Shown: positions 36,020 to 45,695, counted from the stretch's first letter. The stretch: 64,000 bases of DNA from an uncultured Flavobacteriaceae bacterium (GCA_947503105.1 CANNCM010000002.1:143546-207545); one strand, 5' to 3'. A program made the numbers and translations. Notes: generated by a model not told the origin, from the letters alone.

Positions 36020-37699
36020 TTAAAATTCATCTGTTACACACCCTTGTGAAGCAGAGGAAACTGTTTTTGCATATTTGAAAAGCACACCTCTAGAAACTTT
36101 CAGTTCTGGTGCCTTCCACTGATGTTTTCTATCTTGTAATTCTTTGTCTGAAATTTCGAGTGTTATACTATTGGATTCTGCATCTATGGTGATTATATCG
36201 CCGTTTTGAACCAAAGCAATTGCTCCGCCATCTTGTGCTTCTGGAGTAATGTGCCCAACAACAAATCCGTGTGTGCCACCAGAAAAACGGCCATCGGTAA
36301 TAAGTGCAACATCTTTTCCTAGACCAGCACCCATAATTGCTGCTGTTGGCTTGAGCATTTCTGGCATTCCTGGACCTCCTTTTGGACCTTCGTATCGGAT
36401 TACAACCACATCACCTTTTTGGACAAGGCCATCGCGAATGCCATCGTTTGCAGCATATTCACCATCAAACACTTTGGCTTTTCCAGAAAACCGCAGACCT
36501 TCTTTCCCTGTGATTTTTGCCACACTACCCTCTGTCGCTAAATTTCCATACAACATGCGTAAATGCCCTGAAAGTTTAATGGGGTTTTCTATAGGTTTAA
36601 TCACTTGTTGCCCTTTAGATAGGCCTTCAACCTCTGAAAGATTTTCTGCTATTGTTTTTCCTGTGACTGTCAAACAATCACCATGAAGTAAGCCGTTTTC
36701 TAAAAGATATTTTAAAACTGCAGGAATACCTCCTACGCGATGTACATCTTCCATAAGGAATTTTCCGCTGGGTTTCAAATCTGCTAGAAAAGGAGTTTCG
36801 TCACTAATACGTTGAAAATCTTGCAGTGTAAACTCAATATTTGCGGCTCTTGCAATTGCTAAAAAGTGGAGTACAGCGTTAGTAGATCCGCCGAGAACTG
36901 TAATTAGTCTTATAGCGTTTTCAAGTGATTTTTTTGTGATGATATCAGAGGGTTTAATATCTTTTTCTAACAACAATCGAATTGCTTTTCCAGCTTCAAT
37001 AGCTTCTTGTTTTTTCTCTTTACCTGTAGCTGGGTTAGAGGAATTATATGGCAATGCCATTCCGAGCGCTTCTATGGCAGACGCCATAGTGTTTGCGGTG
37101 TACATACCACCACAGGCACCTGCACCAGGACATGCTTTTTGAACAATATTTTGAAATTCGGTTTCATTCATGGTTCCAGCTACTTTGCTTCCCCAGGCTT
37201 CAAAAGCCGAAACAACATCTAATTTTTTTCCATTATGACATCCAGAATCAATTGTACCGCCATATACCAAAATAGAGGGTTTGTTGACACGAATCATAGC
37301 CATAAGTGCTCCTGGCATATTTTTGTCGCACCCCACAACAGTTATCATGCCGTCGTAGCTCATGGCTTGCACAACAGTTTCCATAGAATCTGCAATAATA
37401 TCTCTAGAGGGCAATGAAAAGCGCATTCCGGGTGTACCCATAGAAATGCCATCACTAACCCCTATTGTATTGAAAATCAAACCAACAACATCTGTTTCTA
37501 AAGTTCCTTTTTTGACCAATTTTGCCAGATCATTCAAGTGCATGTTGCAAGGATTACCTTCATAGCCCGTACTTGCTATTCCTACAAAAGGCTTTTCAAA
37601 ATCAGAACGATCGAGTCCGATGGCATGTAACATGGCTTGTGCTGCGGGTTGGGTTGGATCTTGTGTTATGGCTTTACTAAACTTGTTTAATGAGTGCAT
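36020..37699 (-). CDS. ilvD: dihydroxy-acid dehydratase
   Basis: Fe-S enzyme dehydrating dihydroxyacids to 2-oxoacids in valine and isoleucine synthesis. Cluster-ligand Cys residues are in [16 protein letters not shown] and [16 protein letters not shown]. The C-terminal [19 protein letters not shown] is typical. At 559 residues it is full length. It leads the operon ilvD-B-N-C-A, and no leader peptide or terminator precedes it, so attenuation of the his type is not indicated. Confidence 0.96.
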   Translation of the reverse strand: MHSLNKFSKAITQDPTQPAAQAMLHAIGLDRSDFEKPFVGIASTGYEGNPCNMHLNDLAKLVKKGTLETDVVGLIFNTIGVSDGISMGTPGMRFSLPSRDIIADSMETVVQAMSYDGMITVVGCDKNMPGALMAMIRVNKPSILVYGGTIDSGCHNGKKLDVVSAFEAWGSKVAGTMNETEFQNIVQKACPGAGACGGMYTANTMASAIEALGMALPYNSSNPATGKEKKQEAIEAGKAIRLLLEKDIKPSDIITKKSLENAIRLITVLGGSTNAVLHFLAIARAANIEFTLQDFQRISDETPFLADLKPSGKFLMEDVHRVGGIPAVLKYLLENGLLHGDCLTVTGKTIAENLSEVEGLSKGQQVIKPIENPIKLSGHLRMLYGNLATEGSVAKITGKEGLRFSGKAKVFDGEYAANDGIRDGLVQKGDVVVIRYEGPKGGPGMPEMLKPTAAIMGAGLGKDVALITDGRFSGGTHGFVVGHITPEAQDGGAIALVQNGDIITIDAESNSITLEISDKELQDRKHQWKAPELKVSRGVLFKYAKTVSSASQGCVTDEF

Positions 37700-37737
37700 A
37701 TTGCTGTTAGAAATTGACGTATAAATTTTATCGTATT

Positions 37738-37745
37738 CAAAAATA
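37738..37745 (-). promoter_or_regulatory. -7 box TATTTTTG, predicted ilv operon promoter
   Basis: On the minus strand the box matches TAnnTTTG and lies about 40 bases before the ilvD start, giving a leader of about 30 bases. Confidence 0.5.
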
Positions 37746-37787
37746 GATAACCAAAAAGAATATTTGTTTTGTTGATTTTAATATGAT

Positions 37788-37807
37788 TTAAATTCAATTG
37801 AATTTAA
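37788..37807. promoter_or_regulatory. 20-bp perfect palindrome upstream of ilvD
   Basis: TTAAATTCAATTGAATTTAA is a perfect palindrome centred about 55 bases upstream of the predicted ilv -7 box. The position suits an activator site, for example for an Lrp/AsnC protein. The composition is AT-rich, so chance is possible. Confidence 0.4.
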
Positions 37808-37889
37808 TTAATTATAAAATGCTCATTTTCAATGACTTATGTCAAAAAAAATATGATGTTCAATGGTAAAAAAATTAATAAAAAATAGA

Positions 37890-38258
37890 TCATTTTCTAC
37901 TGTAAGACATTTTAAAGTTTTTGTTGTGAAGGACGAGATTATTGGCGTCTAGTGTATCAATTTTATATGCTTCAATACTTTCAAATCGTGTTCTGTTGCC
38001 GATACTTTTCACGGTAAGAAATAAACTATCGTTGCGAGTTGTCCAGCGTTTATAAATTAAAGTTTTCATATTGTCTGAGCCAGCTTTTCCATTTTCAAAA
38101 AGGGTAAAATGTAATTTTGCCTTGCTGTTATCTAACCAGGAACCTATGAGGAGTTCTGCTGGAAAAGAGGTTGATTTTTTTTTGAAATCACATCCAAAAA
38201 AAACACATAAAAGAATAAAATATACGTAGGGTTTTGGAGCTGTATTTGAAGACGTCAT
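37890..38258 (-). CDS. small predicted lipoprotein, unknown function
   Basis: The 122-residue protein has a hydrophobic N-terminal segment ending in CVFFGC, a plausible lipobox with the lipidated Cys near residue 23. The mature part (LIGSWLDNSKAKLHFTLF onward) has alternating strands and a GSW motif like lipocalin-like calycin domains, but the match is weak. It follows the CIA30 gene on the same strand. Confidence 0.6.
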   Translation of the reverse strand: MTSSNTAPKPYVYFILLCVFFGCDFKKKSTSFPAELLIGSWLDNSKAKLHFTLFENGKAGSDNMKTLIYKRWTTRNDSLFLTVKSIGNRTRFESIEAYKIDTLDANNLVLHNKNFKMSYSRK

Positions 38259-38309
38259 AACAATAGATTTAGGGGGCTAACTACTATACGAAGATGCAAT
38301 TTTTTGGGA

Positions 38310-38846
38310 CTATTTCAAATGTATATGTTTAATTTCTAATTGGAACGACGTATTTTTCTTTGATGCTTTTAAAAATCCTATTTGTTCTATTGCGTCTTGA
38401 TCAAAATTGGATATTTCTAATTTGAATCCTCTAAAACTTGGCGTCATGTCTTGAAGTGGAATTTCTATAGTTTCCCATTTTCCTGAAGTTTGAAAATTAA
38501 AAATGTAGGAATGTCTTTCGTATCTTGATCCTTTCAGACGAAATTGATATACCGATCCATCCCCTTTTAGGGATAGTGAAATGGTTTTGTGTGTATGTAT
38601 TTGAAGGTCATTTGTATTCAATCGAATTGAAGAAAATCCGCCATTATTTTCAATTGAAACATGGCCTTCAAATAGTCCATTTCCTTCTTCATTTAAAGAG
38701 AATTGTCCAACAGACCTCCCTCCCATTACGCCATCATCAACCACTTGCCATGTGTTGATATTTGATTTTTTATTGAATTCAAATATAATTTGTGATTCTT
38801 GATTGAAGCAAAAAGTGGTCATAAAAATTAAATAATATATAATCAT
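38310..38846 (-). CDS. CIA30-family secreted protein
   Basis: This 178-residue protein has a short N-terminal hydrophobic segment, probably a signal peptide. It then has the CIA30 core: WQVVDDGVMGGRSVGQF, GHVSIENNGGFSSIR and a galactose-binding-like jelly-roll. In mitochondria CIA30 homologues help assemble complex I, but the function in bacteria is not established. It lies three bases after the helicase gene. Confidence 0.85.
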   Translation of the reverse strand: MIIYYLIFMTTFCFNQESQIIFEFNKKSNINTWQVVDDGVMGGRSVGQFSLNEEGNGLFEGHVSIENNGGFSSIRLNTNDLQIHTHKTISLSLKGDGSVYQFRLKGSRYERHSYIFNFQTSGKWETIEIPLQDMTPSFRGFKLEISNFDQDAIEQIGFLKASKKNTSFQLEIKHIHLK

Positions 38847-38849
38847 ATT

Positions 38850-40403
38850 CTAATTGTGCTTGGCTTTGATATCATCAAAATTTTGTCTCATAAAAAAGCG
38901 TAGTTTCTTCTTATAATCATCTTTCAACCAGGTCAAAAAATTATGTGTGCTTTTGCTGATACATTTTGAATAGCGATGAATTCTAAAGTCGATGTCGTCA
39001 TCCAAAAGTTTCATCAACCCAAGTGCATCAAAGATATCTTCACTATTTTCAATACAAATTTTTGCATGTTGCTCTATAGATCTTTTAAGTACTACTTTCG
39101 AAGACTCCCCGCGTCTGATCGATTCAATGTACGTTTTATTGATGTCAAAATATACATCTTCAGTATTGGCAAATGAAGCTCTAATAGTGTCGGGCATTTC
39201 ATATTTAAAATTATTTTCGAGATCTTCATCGCTCAGAATACCATCGAGATAATGGCTGGGGTATTTGAAAATTCGTTGCCAATCGAGGTTTGTACTGCCC
39301 CAAGGTCCAAATCTATGGAAGTTGTTTCCTAGATCAACAACATTGAAACTGTCTTTCTCCTTAAAAATTCGAGAACCTCGTCCTATCATCTGATAATACA
39401 AGGTCAAGGATTTTGTGGCACGATTTAAGATAATTGCTTCAACACTAGGTTCATCAAAACCAGTGGTCAAAATACTTACAGAAGTAAGAATGGCACCTGG
39501 TGTTTTTTTAAACCACTTTAAGATATTCGCACGTTTCTTTTTTGATGTTGTATTGTCCAAATGTGCAATGGGCAATCCTGATCTTTTAAATATATCATAA
39601 ACATACAATGAGGTGTTGATCCCATTATTAAATATCAATGTTTTTTTTCCCTTACAACATTCATGGTAGGCTTCCATTAGTTTTGTAAGCATTTCATTAT
39701 TGGTATATAATTCTTCCGAAGATTTTACAGTGTAGTCCCCGTTTGCACCAACAACAAGCGAGGTTAATCCAACATTAAAAGAATACATATTGGCCTTTGC
39801 CAAAAAACGATTTTCTATGAGTGATTCAATACTTTCGCCTACAATAAGTTCGTTGTAATTGTCCGTCATTGGGAGTTCAATATTTGAACTCAACGGCGTT
39901 GCAGTTACGCCCAAAATAAATGCTTTTTCAAAGAATTTAAAAAGCTTGGTAAAGGAGTTGTAATGTGCTTCATCAATAATGACAAGGCCAATGTCGGAAA
40001 TGTCTAATTTGTCGTCTTTTAACCTATTATTTAACGTTTCAACCATAGCCACAAAGCAATCATAGTTCCTTTGATCATCTAAATTGGCCTTACTGTCAAC
40101 AACCTTATTTGTAACTCCAAATTCTGTCAAAACAGCAGAGGTTTGCTTGCAAAGCTCAATTCTGTGAGTCATCACCAACACCTTTTTTTGCCTTGTTTTG
40201 AGATATTGACTAACGATTTCTGAAAAAATCACTGTTTTACCCCCACCAGTTGGTAATTGATATAATAAATGGTAATCCTCTTCTGCAGTTTCAAAACATT
40301 CAAAAATCTTTTGAATGGCTCCTTTTTGATATTGATAGAGTTCTTTGCCTGCTTTTCTTTCTTCTTTTTCGTACGATGTTAGCATTTCTTGGTATAAGTT
40401 CAA
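38850..40403 (-). CDS. DEAD/DEAH-box superfamily 2 helicase
   Basis: This 517-residue protein has Walker A in LPTGGGKTVIFSEI (near residue 50), a DEAH motif in VIIDEAHYNSF, and TAT in GVTATPL. A helicase C-terminal domain carries TTGFDEPSVEAIIL and QMIGRGSR. It resembles the SSL2/ResIII group of DNA/RNA translocases without nuclease or methylase domains. The short C-terminal region (about 400-517) is family-specific. No restriction subunits flank it, so a repair or general role is more likely than restriction. Confidence 0.88.
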   Translation of the reverse strand: MNLYQEMLTSYEKEERKAGKELYQYQKGAIQKIFECFETAEEDYHLLYQLPTGGGKTVIFSEIVSQYLKTRQKKVLVMTHRIELCKQTSAVLTEFGVTNKVVDSKANLDDQRNYDCFVAMVETLNNRLKDDKLDISDIGLVIIDEAHYNSFTKLFKFFEKAFILGVTATPLSSNIELPMTDNYNELIVGESIESLIENRFLAKANMYSFNVGLTSLVVGANGDYTVKSSEELYTNNEMLTKLMEAYHECCKGKKTLIFNNGINTSLYVYDIFKRSGLPIAHLDNTTSKKKRANILKWFKKTPGAILTSVSILTTGFDEPSVEAIILNRATKSLTLYYQMIGRGSRIFKEKDSFNVVDLGNNFHRFGPWGSTNLDWQRIFKYPSHYLDGILSDEDLENNFKYEMPDTIRASFANTEDVYFDINKTYIESIRRGESSKVVLKRSIEQHAKICIENSEDIFDALGLMKLLDDDIDFRIHRYSKCISKSTHNFLTWLKDDYKKKLRFFMRQNFDDIKAKHN

Positions 40404-40515
40404 CTTTGCAAAAATAAGCCCTTTTTTGAGTTTTCAAATAAATTGAATGTGATTTTTTAAGTATTTATTTTAAAATCACTAATTTTAAAAAATTATAAAT
40501 CAAATAATTTCAATT

Positions 40516-40947
40516 ATGAATACAATAACACCAAAACCAAAATTGCGCTATTGGCTTATTTCTATTATTGCTTTTATTTGGAATAGTATTGGAATCCTTG
40601 CTTATCTTGGTCAGGCTTATATTTCTGATGATGATTTAAAACTTCTCCCCGAAGCAAATCAACTCTACTACTCTAACATGCCTGCTTGGGTAACTTCTGC
40701 ATTTGCTGTTGCAGTTTTTGGAGGTTTTTTTGGTGCTATTGGTCTTCTTTTTCGAAAGAAGTGGGCTTATTTTTTGTTTGTACTTTCTTTGATAGCATTA
40801 ATCATTCAACAAGGCTACAATTTTTTCATACAAGATTATATAGCCATGACTGGACCACAGCTAATGCTACCAATTATGACTGTTGTTATTGCGATTTACC
40901 TTGTCTATTTTTCTAATCAAAAATACAAACAAGGTTTTTTTTATTGA
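40516..40947 (+). CDS. small four-TM membrane protein
   Basis: A 143-residue protein with four hydrophobic segments (about 11-31, 58-79, 82-102 and 113-133). The first has the WLISIIAFIWNSIG pattern seen in a family of flavobacterial proteins sometimes called sugar-transporter-like. No catalytic motif is visible. Its 3' end overlaps the convergent methyltransferase gene by seven bases. Confidence 0.6.
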   Translation: MNTITPKPKLRYWLISIIAFIWNSIGILAYLGQAYISDDDLKLLPEANQLYYSNMPAWVTSAFAVAVFGGFFGAIGLLFRKKWAYFLFVLSLIALIIQQGYNFFIQDYIAMTGPQLMLPIMTVVIAIYLVYFSNQKYKQGFFY

Positions 40948-42116
40948 TTGAGTTCTTTGGGGTTTTGCTTGTGGATTTTTTTAGTACCACTATACATTTT
41001 ATAGAGCACCAATCGCGATTCTAGCTTTGCATTGAAAACTTTAATTTTTCTTGAAGGTCTTAATCCTACATGCTTTAGGGCTTCAAGATTTGAAGTTATA
41101 AGCCAGGCGTTTGTTCCGGAGTATTTGTGCTTTAGCGTACTGCCCATATTACCATAAAACTCTTCCATCTCAAGATCGAGACGTTCTCCATAAGGTGGAT
41201 TAAAAACCATGTGAAGAGATTCTTCCCCTGCTTTTTGGGTTTTAAAGAAATCTTCGTGTTTTATGGTTATAAACTCATCAAGATGAGCATTTTTTACATT
41301 TTCAATTGCTTTTCTGACTGCGCTTGGTGATTTGTCAAAACCTAATATTTTATGATGAAAATCACGTGTTTTCGACAATAAAGATTCTTCAATTTTTTCA
41401 TACAAATCGACATCCCAATCTTGCCAACGCTCAAAAGCAAATTCATTGCGCATCAGATTTGGAGGAATATTACAGGCAATCATTGCGGCTTCAACAAGCA
41501 GTGTTCCAGAGCCACACATAGGATCCATAAAATCTGTCTGTCCATCCCAACCTGAAAGCATAATAAGCCCTGCTGCTAAAACTTCGTTTATGGGAGCAAT
41601 ATTTGTTGCTATTTTATATCCCCTTTTGTGAAGTGATTCTCCAGAACTGTCCAACGATACATTACAAAAATCGCCATCAATATGAATGTTGATTTTTAAA
41701 TCTGGAAAGCGTAAATCTACATTGGGGCGTTGTCCTGTTTGTTCTCGAAAACGATCTACAATAGCATCTTTTGTTTTTAATGCAATAAATTGTGAATGTG
41801 TAAATCTATCGCCACTTAGTGTGGCGCCAACTGCCAAAGTACCGTCGTTTTTTAGGTAATTTTCCCAGTTTATACTTTTAATTTTTTGGTAAAGATCAGA
41901 TTCATTTTTCACCTTAAATTTTGCAATAGGTTTCAATATTTTTATTGCCGTTCGTAGCCCTAAATTACATTTGTACATAAAGCCTTTATCTCCAGCAAAA
42001 CTAACATGGCGAACCCCTTTTTTGATGTGTTTTGCACCAAGTTGCTTTAATTCATTTTCTAAAAGTTCCTCAAAACCATAAAGTGTTTTGGCAACCATTT
42101 CAAAATCAGTATTCAT
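40941..42116 (-). CDS. THUMP-domain class I SAM-dependent RNA methyltransferase (RlmL-like)
   Basis: This 391-residue protein has an N-terminal THUMP region (about 1-160; YGFEELLENELKQLGAKH), then a Rossmann methyltransferase domain with DPMCGSGTLLVEAAMIA and the NPPYGERL motif for base amino-group methylation. It matches the N2-guanine methyltransferase half of RlmL acting on 23S rRNA. I chose ATG 42116 (MNTDFEMVAKTLYG) because the open frame above it reads into unrelated sequence that overlaps the divergent gene. Confidence 0.9.
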   Translation of the reverse strand: MNTDFEMVAKTLYGFEELLENELKQLGAKHIKKGVRHVSFAGDKGFMYKCNLGLRTAIKILKPIAKFKVKNESDLYQKIKSINWENYLKNDGTLAVGATLSGDRFTHSQFIALKTKDAIVDRFREQTGQRPNVDLRFPDLKINIHIDGDFCNVSLDSSGESLHKRGYKIATNIAPINEVLAAGLIMLSGWDGQTDFMDPMCGSGTLLVEAAMIACNIPPNLMRNEFAFERWQDWDVDLYEKIEESLLSKTRDFHHKILGFDKSPSAVRKAIENVKNAHLDEFITIKHEDFFKTQKAGEESLHMVFNPPYGERLDLEMEEFYGNMGSTLKHKYSGTNAWLITSNLEALKHVGLRPSRKIKVFNAKLESRLVLYKMYSGTKKIHKQNPKELNQ

Positions 42117-42176
42117 AAGGTTTTTTGTAATAGATGTCAAAAATACAGTATTTTTGTCGGTGTTAGTATATAATAA

Positions 42177-42914
42177 ATGACAAAACAGCAAAAATGGTAT
42201 CAGTCTTGGTTTGATACCCCATATTATCATATCCTTTACCAGCAACGCAATTATGATGAAGCCCAAAGGTTTATAAAAAATCTAGTTGCCTATCTTAAGA
42301 TTAACGAAAATCAAAATATTTTGGATCTGGCTTGTGGCAAAGGTCGCCATTCTATTTTTTTAAATTCTCTTGGGTATAATGTCACAGGGGTTGACCTTTC
42401 TAAGCAGAGCATTTTGGAGGCGTCCAAAAGTACAAACGCACGACTAAAATTTATGATTCATGATATGCGATATCCTCTTGAAAACAAGTATGATATTATT
42501 TTGAATTTATTTACAAGTTTTGGCTATTTTGATTCAACTCAGGATAATTTTGATGTTTTGAAAACAATTAAAAATAGTCTTAATGACGATGGAATTGGTG
42601 TTATCGATTTTATGAATACCGAATATGTGATACAGCAACTAGTGCCTAGCAATACCATTGAAATTGAGGGGATTCAATTTGATATTAAAAGAACTTTTAA
42701 AGAAGGCATCATTACAAAAACTATAGATATATTTGATGGAGACAAAGTCATCAGTTATGAAGAGCGTGTCCAAGCCTTTTTTTATCAAGATTTTATTGAT
42801 ATGATTTCAAAAGCAAACCTTAGTTTTGTGGCGTGTTTCGGAACTTATGATTTAGAACCCTACAATGCCCAAACGTCTGATCGTCTAATTTTAATTTTTA
42901 AAAATAATGCTTGA
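42177..42914 (+). CDS. class I SAM-dependent methyltransferase
   Basis: A 245-residue protein with the SAM-binding motif ILDLACGKGRHSIFLNSLGYNVTGVDLS near residue 45 and NLFTSFGYF. The substrate is unknown. The start MTKQQKWYQSWFDTPYYHILY matches a common Bacteroidota group of small-molecule methyltransferases. It overlaps the ZIP gene by eight bases. Confidence 0.85.
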   Translation: MTKQQKWYQSWFDTPYYHILYQQRNYDEAQRFIKNLVAYLKINENQNILDLACGKGRHSIFLNSLGYNVTGVDLSKQSILEASKSTNARLKFMIHDMRYPLENKYDIILNLFTSFGYFDSTQDNFDVLKTIKNSLNDDGIGVIDFMNTEYVIQQLVPSNTIEIEGIQFDIKRTFKEGIITKTIDIFDGDKVISYEERVQAFFYQDFIDMISKANLSFVACFGTYDLEPYNAQTSDRLILIFKNNA

Positions 42915-43584
42915 TTTTTTGCTTCCAGTTTTTTCAGTGATTGTTGGGCTATTGTTTTCAATTTTGTTTTTTAAATCAAAAACAGTCAATCTGAAATTAT
43001 TACTCACATTTAGTGGTGCATTTTTATTGTCCACAACAGTTTTTGAACTTTTGCCGGATGTATATGAAAATTTAAATGCAAAATATACTGGAGTTTTTAT
43101 CCTTTCTGGAATTGTTTTACAGATTATTTTGGAGTTTTTCTCAAAAGGTGCAGAACACGGTCATTTGCATCACCACAGCGCCTCTGGACATAGATTTCCT
43201 TGGCTTTTGTTTGTGAGTTTAGGGATTCACTCCTTTTTTGAAGGATTTCCTATCTCCGCCCATGAAACTATTGTTTATGGGGTTTTTATTCATAAAATTC
43301 CGGTAGCAGTTCTTATTGTATCGTATCTTCTGTCCTCAAAAATATCAAAACCAAAAATAATTTTATTTCTTATTGCTTTTGCTCTACTTACACCCTTTGG
43401 GACACTAGTTTCAAAACTGATCGAGATGTCTAATGATGTGTATTACAGTATCAACGCTTTGGTAATTGGCATGTTTTTTCATATTTCAACGATCATATTA
43501 TTTGAAGCTGACGAAGGACACCAATTTAATCTCAACAAAATAGCAGCAATTATTATCGCTGTTTGTATTGCGTTTTTTATTTAG
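42907..43584 (+). CDS. ZIP-family metal transporter
   Basis: A 225-residue inner-membrane protein with about eight hydrophobic segments. A His-rich loop (HGHLHHHSASGH near residue 80) precedes the conserved HSFFEGFP motif, with a second His in IHKIPVA, the two metal-binding positions in ZIP transporters. It probably moves zinc or iron into the cytoplasm. Just after its stop codon lies a hairpin at 43595-43637. Confidence 0.9.
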   Translation: MLDFLLPVFSVIVGLLFSILFFKSKTVNLKLLLTFSGAFLLSTTVFELLPDVYENLNAKYTGVFILSGIVLQIILEFFSKGAEHGHLHHHSASGHRFPWLLFVSLGIHSFFEGFPISAHETIVYGVFIHKIPVAVLIVSYLLSSKISKPKIILFLIAFALLTPFGTLVSKLIEMSNDVYYSINALVIGMFFHISTIILFEADEGHQFNLNKIAAIIIAVCIAFFI

Positions 43585-43586
43585 AA

Positions 43587-43711
43587 AATAAAAAAAAGCT
43601 CACGGCCCAGATTTGGGGATCAAGACCGAGAAGCTTTGTGTAGGTAATTATGAGGCAAAAAAGGGTAAAATAGGGTAAGAATATGTATTTATCAAAACCT
43701 TTCCTTTTTCT
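43587..43711 (-). ncRNA. candidate small RNA with intrinsic terminator
   Basis: In the 250-base convergent gap, the minus strand shows a -7 box (43718-43725) and a predicted start near 43711. About 120 bases with no reading frame follow, then a stem-loop (43595-43637; AAAGCT/AGCTTT outer arms and an inner CCCA/TGGG hairpin) running into a T tract at about 43587-43597. A long 3' UTR of the DUF4294 gene is the alternative. Confidence 0.4.
43595..43637 (-). terminator. intrinsic terminator (minus strand)
   Basis: An outer stem AAAGCT/AGCTTT with a CGG/CCG segment encloses an inner CCCA/TGGG hairpin. On the minus strand the 3' arm continues into a T tract. The plus strand has no T tract. Confidence 0.65.
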
Positions 43712-43717
43712 ACATTA

Positions 43718-43725
43718 CAAAGTTA
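43718..43725 (-). promoter_or_regulatory. -7 box TAACTTTG for the candidate small RNA
   Basis: Matches TAnnTTTG on the minus strand about seven bases before the predicted RNA start. No clear -33 element was found. Confidence 0.35.
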
Positions 43726-43772
43726 AGCACATTCATACCACATATTAAAGCACCATGTAACAAACGGCCAAT

Positions 43773-43801
43773 TGACGTAATAATCGGGCATATTTACGTC
43801 A
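43773..43801. promoter_or_regulatory. inverted repeat TGACGTAA / TTACGTCA
   Basis: Two perfect 8-base arms separated by 13 bases, centred about 75 bases upstream of the predicted small RNA start. It has no T tract, so it is not a terminator; an operator is possible. Confidence 0.45.
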
Positions 43802-43834
43802 TAAGTGGGAAAAATGACCCCAAAAATAGCCCTA

Positions 43835-44509
43835 TTATTGGCTTTTTTTCGGGTTCCAAAGCTTGTTTAAAGCGTATAAATCGTAAGTTTTGTGAGATTT
43901 TTGATATTCCAAATTCCCTTTTTGAAATTGGCGTTGTAAAATATCTTCAATAAGGTAATCTTCTTCTTCTAACTCGGGATCGAATGGAATTTTTAAGGAC
44001 ATTTTGAACAATTTTGCCGTATTGTTGTACCAAAATGCCCGCCACCCGCTACGTAGTTCTTTAATCAAATCAAAAGCAGTCGTTCCTGTTTGGCGATGAA
44101 TAAGTTTAATTAAGATTTGACCTTCTGTAATTGTAAACTTTTTTAGCTTTTCAGAAAATTCATCCTCAACAAATTTTTGAACACGTCTGGTGTATTTTTT
44201 GCGCTTGCTTCTGCTTTTGACATTGGCCATGCGCTCATTCAACGATTGAAGTCGTTCTGCGGCTAGTTTTGCATATGGATACACTTTGATGGTTTTACGC
44301 TGCAAAATAAGATATCGTCGTCGGTCTTTATTAGATTTTATACGCAAGCGAGGTAAAATAACAACCTCCTCCAAGTCAATAGATTGCTTTGTTATGGTGT
44401 CACCAACAACGATAAGGTATTTTTGAGAAATAGAATCCGCTTTTTTTGGAAGCGCTTGTCCCCAGCCCAACAGCATTCCAAATAAATAAAAAAAAGTAGC
44501 GAACCTCAT
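43835..44509 (-). CDS. DUF4294-family secreted protein
   Basis: A 224-residue protein with an N-terminal signal-like segment (FATFFYLFGMLLGWGQA). Its core contains LEEVVILPRL, a RRRYLILQRKTIKVYPYAKLAAERL stretch and a RSGWRAFWYNNTAKLF motif, which together I recognise as DUF4294 of Bacteroidota. It is very rich in basic residues. Function is unknown, probably in the periplasm or outer envelope. Confidence 0.82.
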   Translation of the reverse strand: MRFATFFYLFGMLLGWGQALPKKADSISQKYLIVVGDTITKQSIDLEEVVILPRLRIKSNKDRRRYLILQRKTIKVYPYAKLAAERLQSLNERMANVKSRSKRKKYTRRVQKFVEDEFSEKLKKFTITEGQILIKLIHRQTGTTAFDLIKELRSGWRAFWYNNTAKLFKMSLKIPFDPELEEEDYLIEDILQRQFQKGNLEYQKSHKTYDLYALNKLWNPKKSQ

Positions 44510-44604
44510 GTGCTTTTCTAATAAATTTCAAATTTAAAAAATATGCACATATGAACTGACTATACTCAACGATATTTATTATTTTTATGCAAAATTCTTA
44601 AACC

Positions 44605-45693
44605 ATGTCAAAGCAACAAATTTTAGACCAAAAAGCACTCGATTTTTTAGAATCATATCTCAATAATGCATCACCAACAGGATATGAATGGAATGGACAA
44701 AAACTATGGATGGACTACCTAAAACCCTATGTAGATACTTTTATTACAGACACCTATGGAACTGCTGTTGGGGTGATTAATCCAGAGGCAAAGTTTAAAG
44801 TTGTGATCGAAGGTCATGCCGATGAAATTTCGTGGTATGTCAATTATATTTCTGATGATGGGCTGATTTATGTCATTCGCAATGGTGGTAGCGATCATCA
44901 AATCGCTCCAAGTAAAGTGGTGAATATTCACACCAAAAATGGTATCGTGAAGGGTGTTTTTGGATGGCCAGCCATTCATACGCGTACCCTAGCCAAAGAA
45001 CAAGCACCCAAGCCTGATAATATTTTTATCGATATTGGTTGTCAATCCAAAGACGATGTTGAAAAATTGGGAGTGCATGTGGGCTGCGTGATTACTTACC
45101 CAGATGAATTTCACATTTTGAATAAAGATCATTTTGTATGTCGCGCCCTTGATAATCGTATGGGTGGATTTATGATTGCACAAGTTGCACGTCTTCTTCA
45201 TGAGAATAAAAAATCACTACCATTTGGATTATATATTACAAATTCCGTACAAGAAGAAATTGGTCTTCGTGGTGCTCAAATGATCACACACACCATTCAA
45301 CCCAATGTGGCTATTGTTACCGATGTGACACACGACACCACTACTCCAATGATTGATAAAAAGAAACAAGGACATTGCAAAATGGGTGACGGACCAGTTA
45401 TCGCATACGCTCCAGCTGTTCAACAGAAGTTAAGAGATTTAATCACCGATACGGCAGAACGTCATAATATTCCATTTCAACGTGCCGCTCTTTCAAGAGC
45501 AACAGGAACTGATACCGATGCATTTGCCTACAGCAATGGTGGTGTTGCTTCTGCGCTTATATCGTTGCCGTTGCGTTATATGCATACAACCGTAGAAATG
45601 GTTCATCGCAACGATGTAGAGAATGTCATTCGAATGATTTATGAGTCGCTATTGAATATTCAATCTGGTGAAACATTTAGCTATTTTGAATAG
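44605..45693 (+). CDS. M42-family metallopeptidase
   Basis: Cytosolic aminopeptidase/endoglucanase-type M42 enzyme with two bridging metals. Ligand and catalytic regions are IEGHADEISWYV, CRALDNRMGGF and SVQEEIGLRGAQ. At 362 residues it is a normal length. It is followed two bases later by a Nudix gene on the same strand. Confidence 0.92.
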   Translation: MSKQQILDQKALDFLESYLNNASPTGYEWNGQKLWMDYLKPYVDTFITDTYGTAVGVINPEAKFKVVIEGHADEISWYVNYISDDGLIYVIRNGGSDHQIAPSKVVNIHTKNGIVKGVFGWPAIHTRTLAKEQAPKPDNIFIDIGCQSKDDVEKLGVHVGCVITYPDEFHILNKDHFVCRALDNRMGGFMIAQVARLLHENKKSLPFGLYITNSVQEEIGLRGAQMITHTIQPNVAIVTDVTHDTTTPMIDKKKQGHCKMGDGPVIAYAPAVQQKLRDLITDTAERHNIPFQRAALSRATGTDTDAFAYSNGGVASALISLPLRYMHTTVEMVHRNDVENVIRMIYESLLNIQSGETFSYFE

Positions 45694-45695
45694 TT

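Noticed and set aside
37700-37889. ilv leader peptide or attenuator
   Set aside because: No short frame rich in Ile, Val or Leu and no terminator hairpin lie between the promoter and ilvD.
42117-42266. N-terminal extension of the RlmL-like gene
   Set aside because: The extra residues do not belong to the family and overlap the divergent methyltransferase gene.
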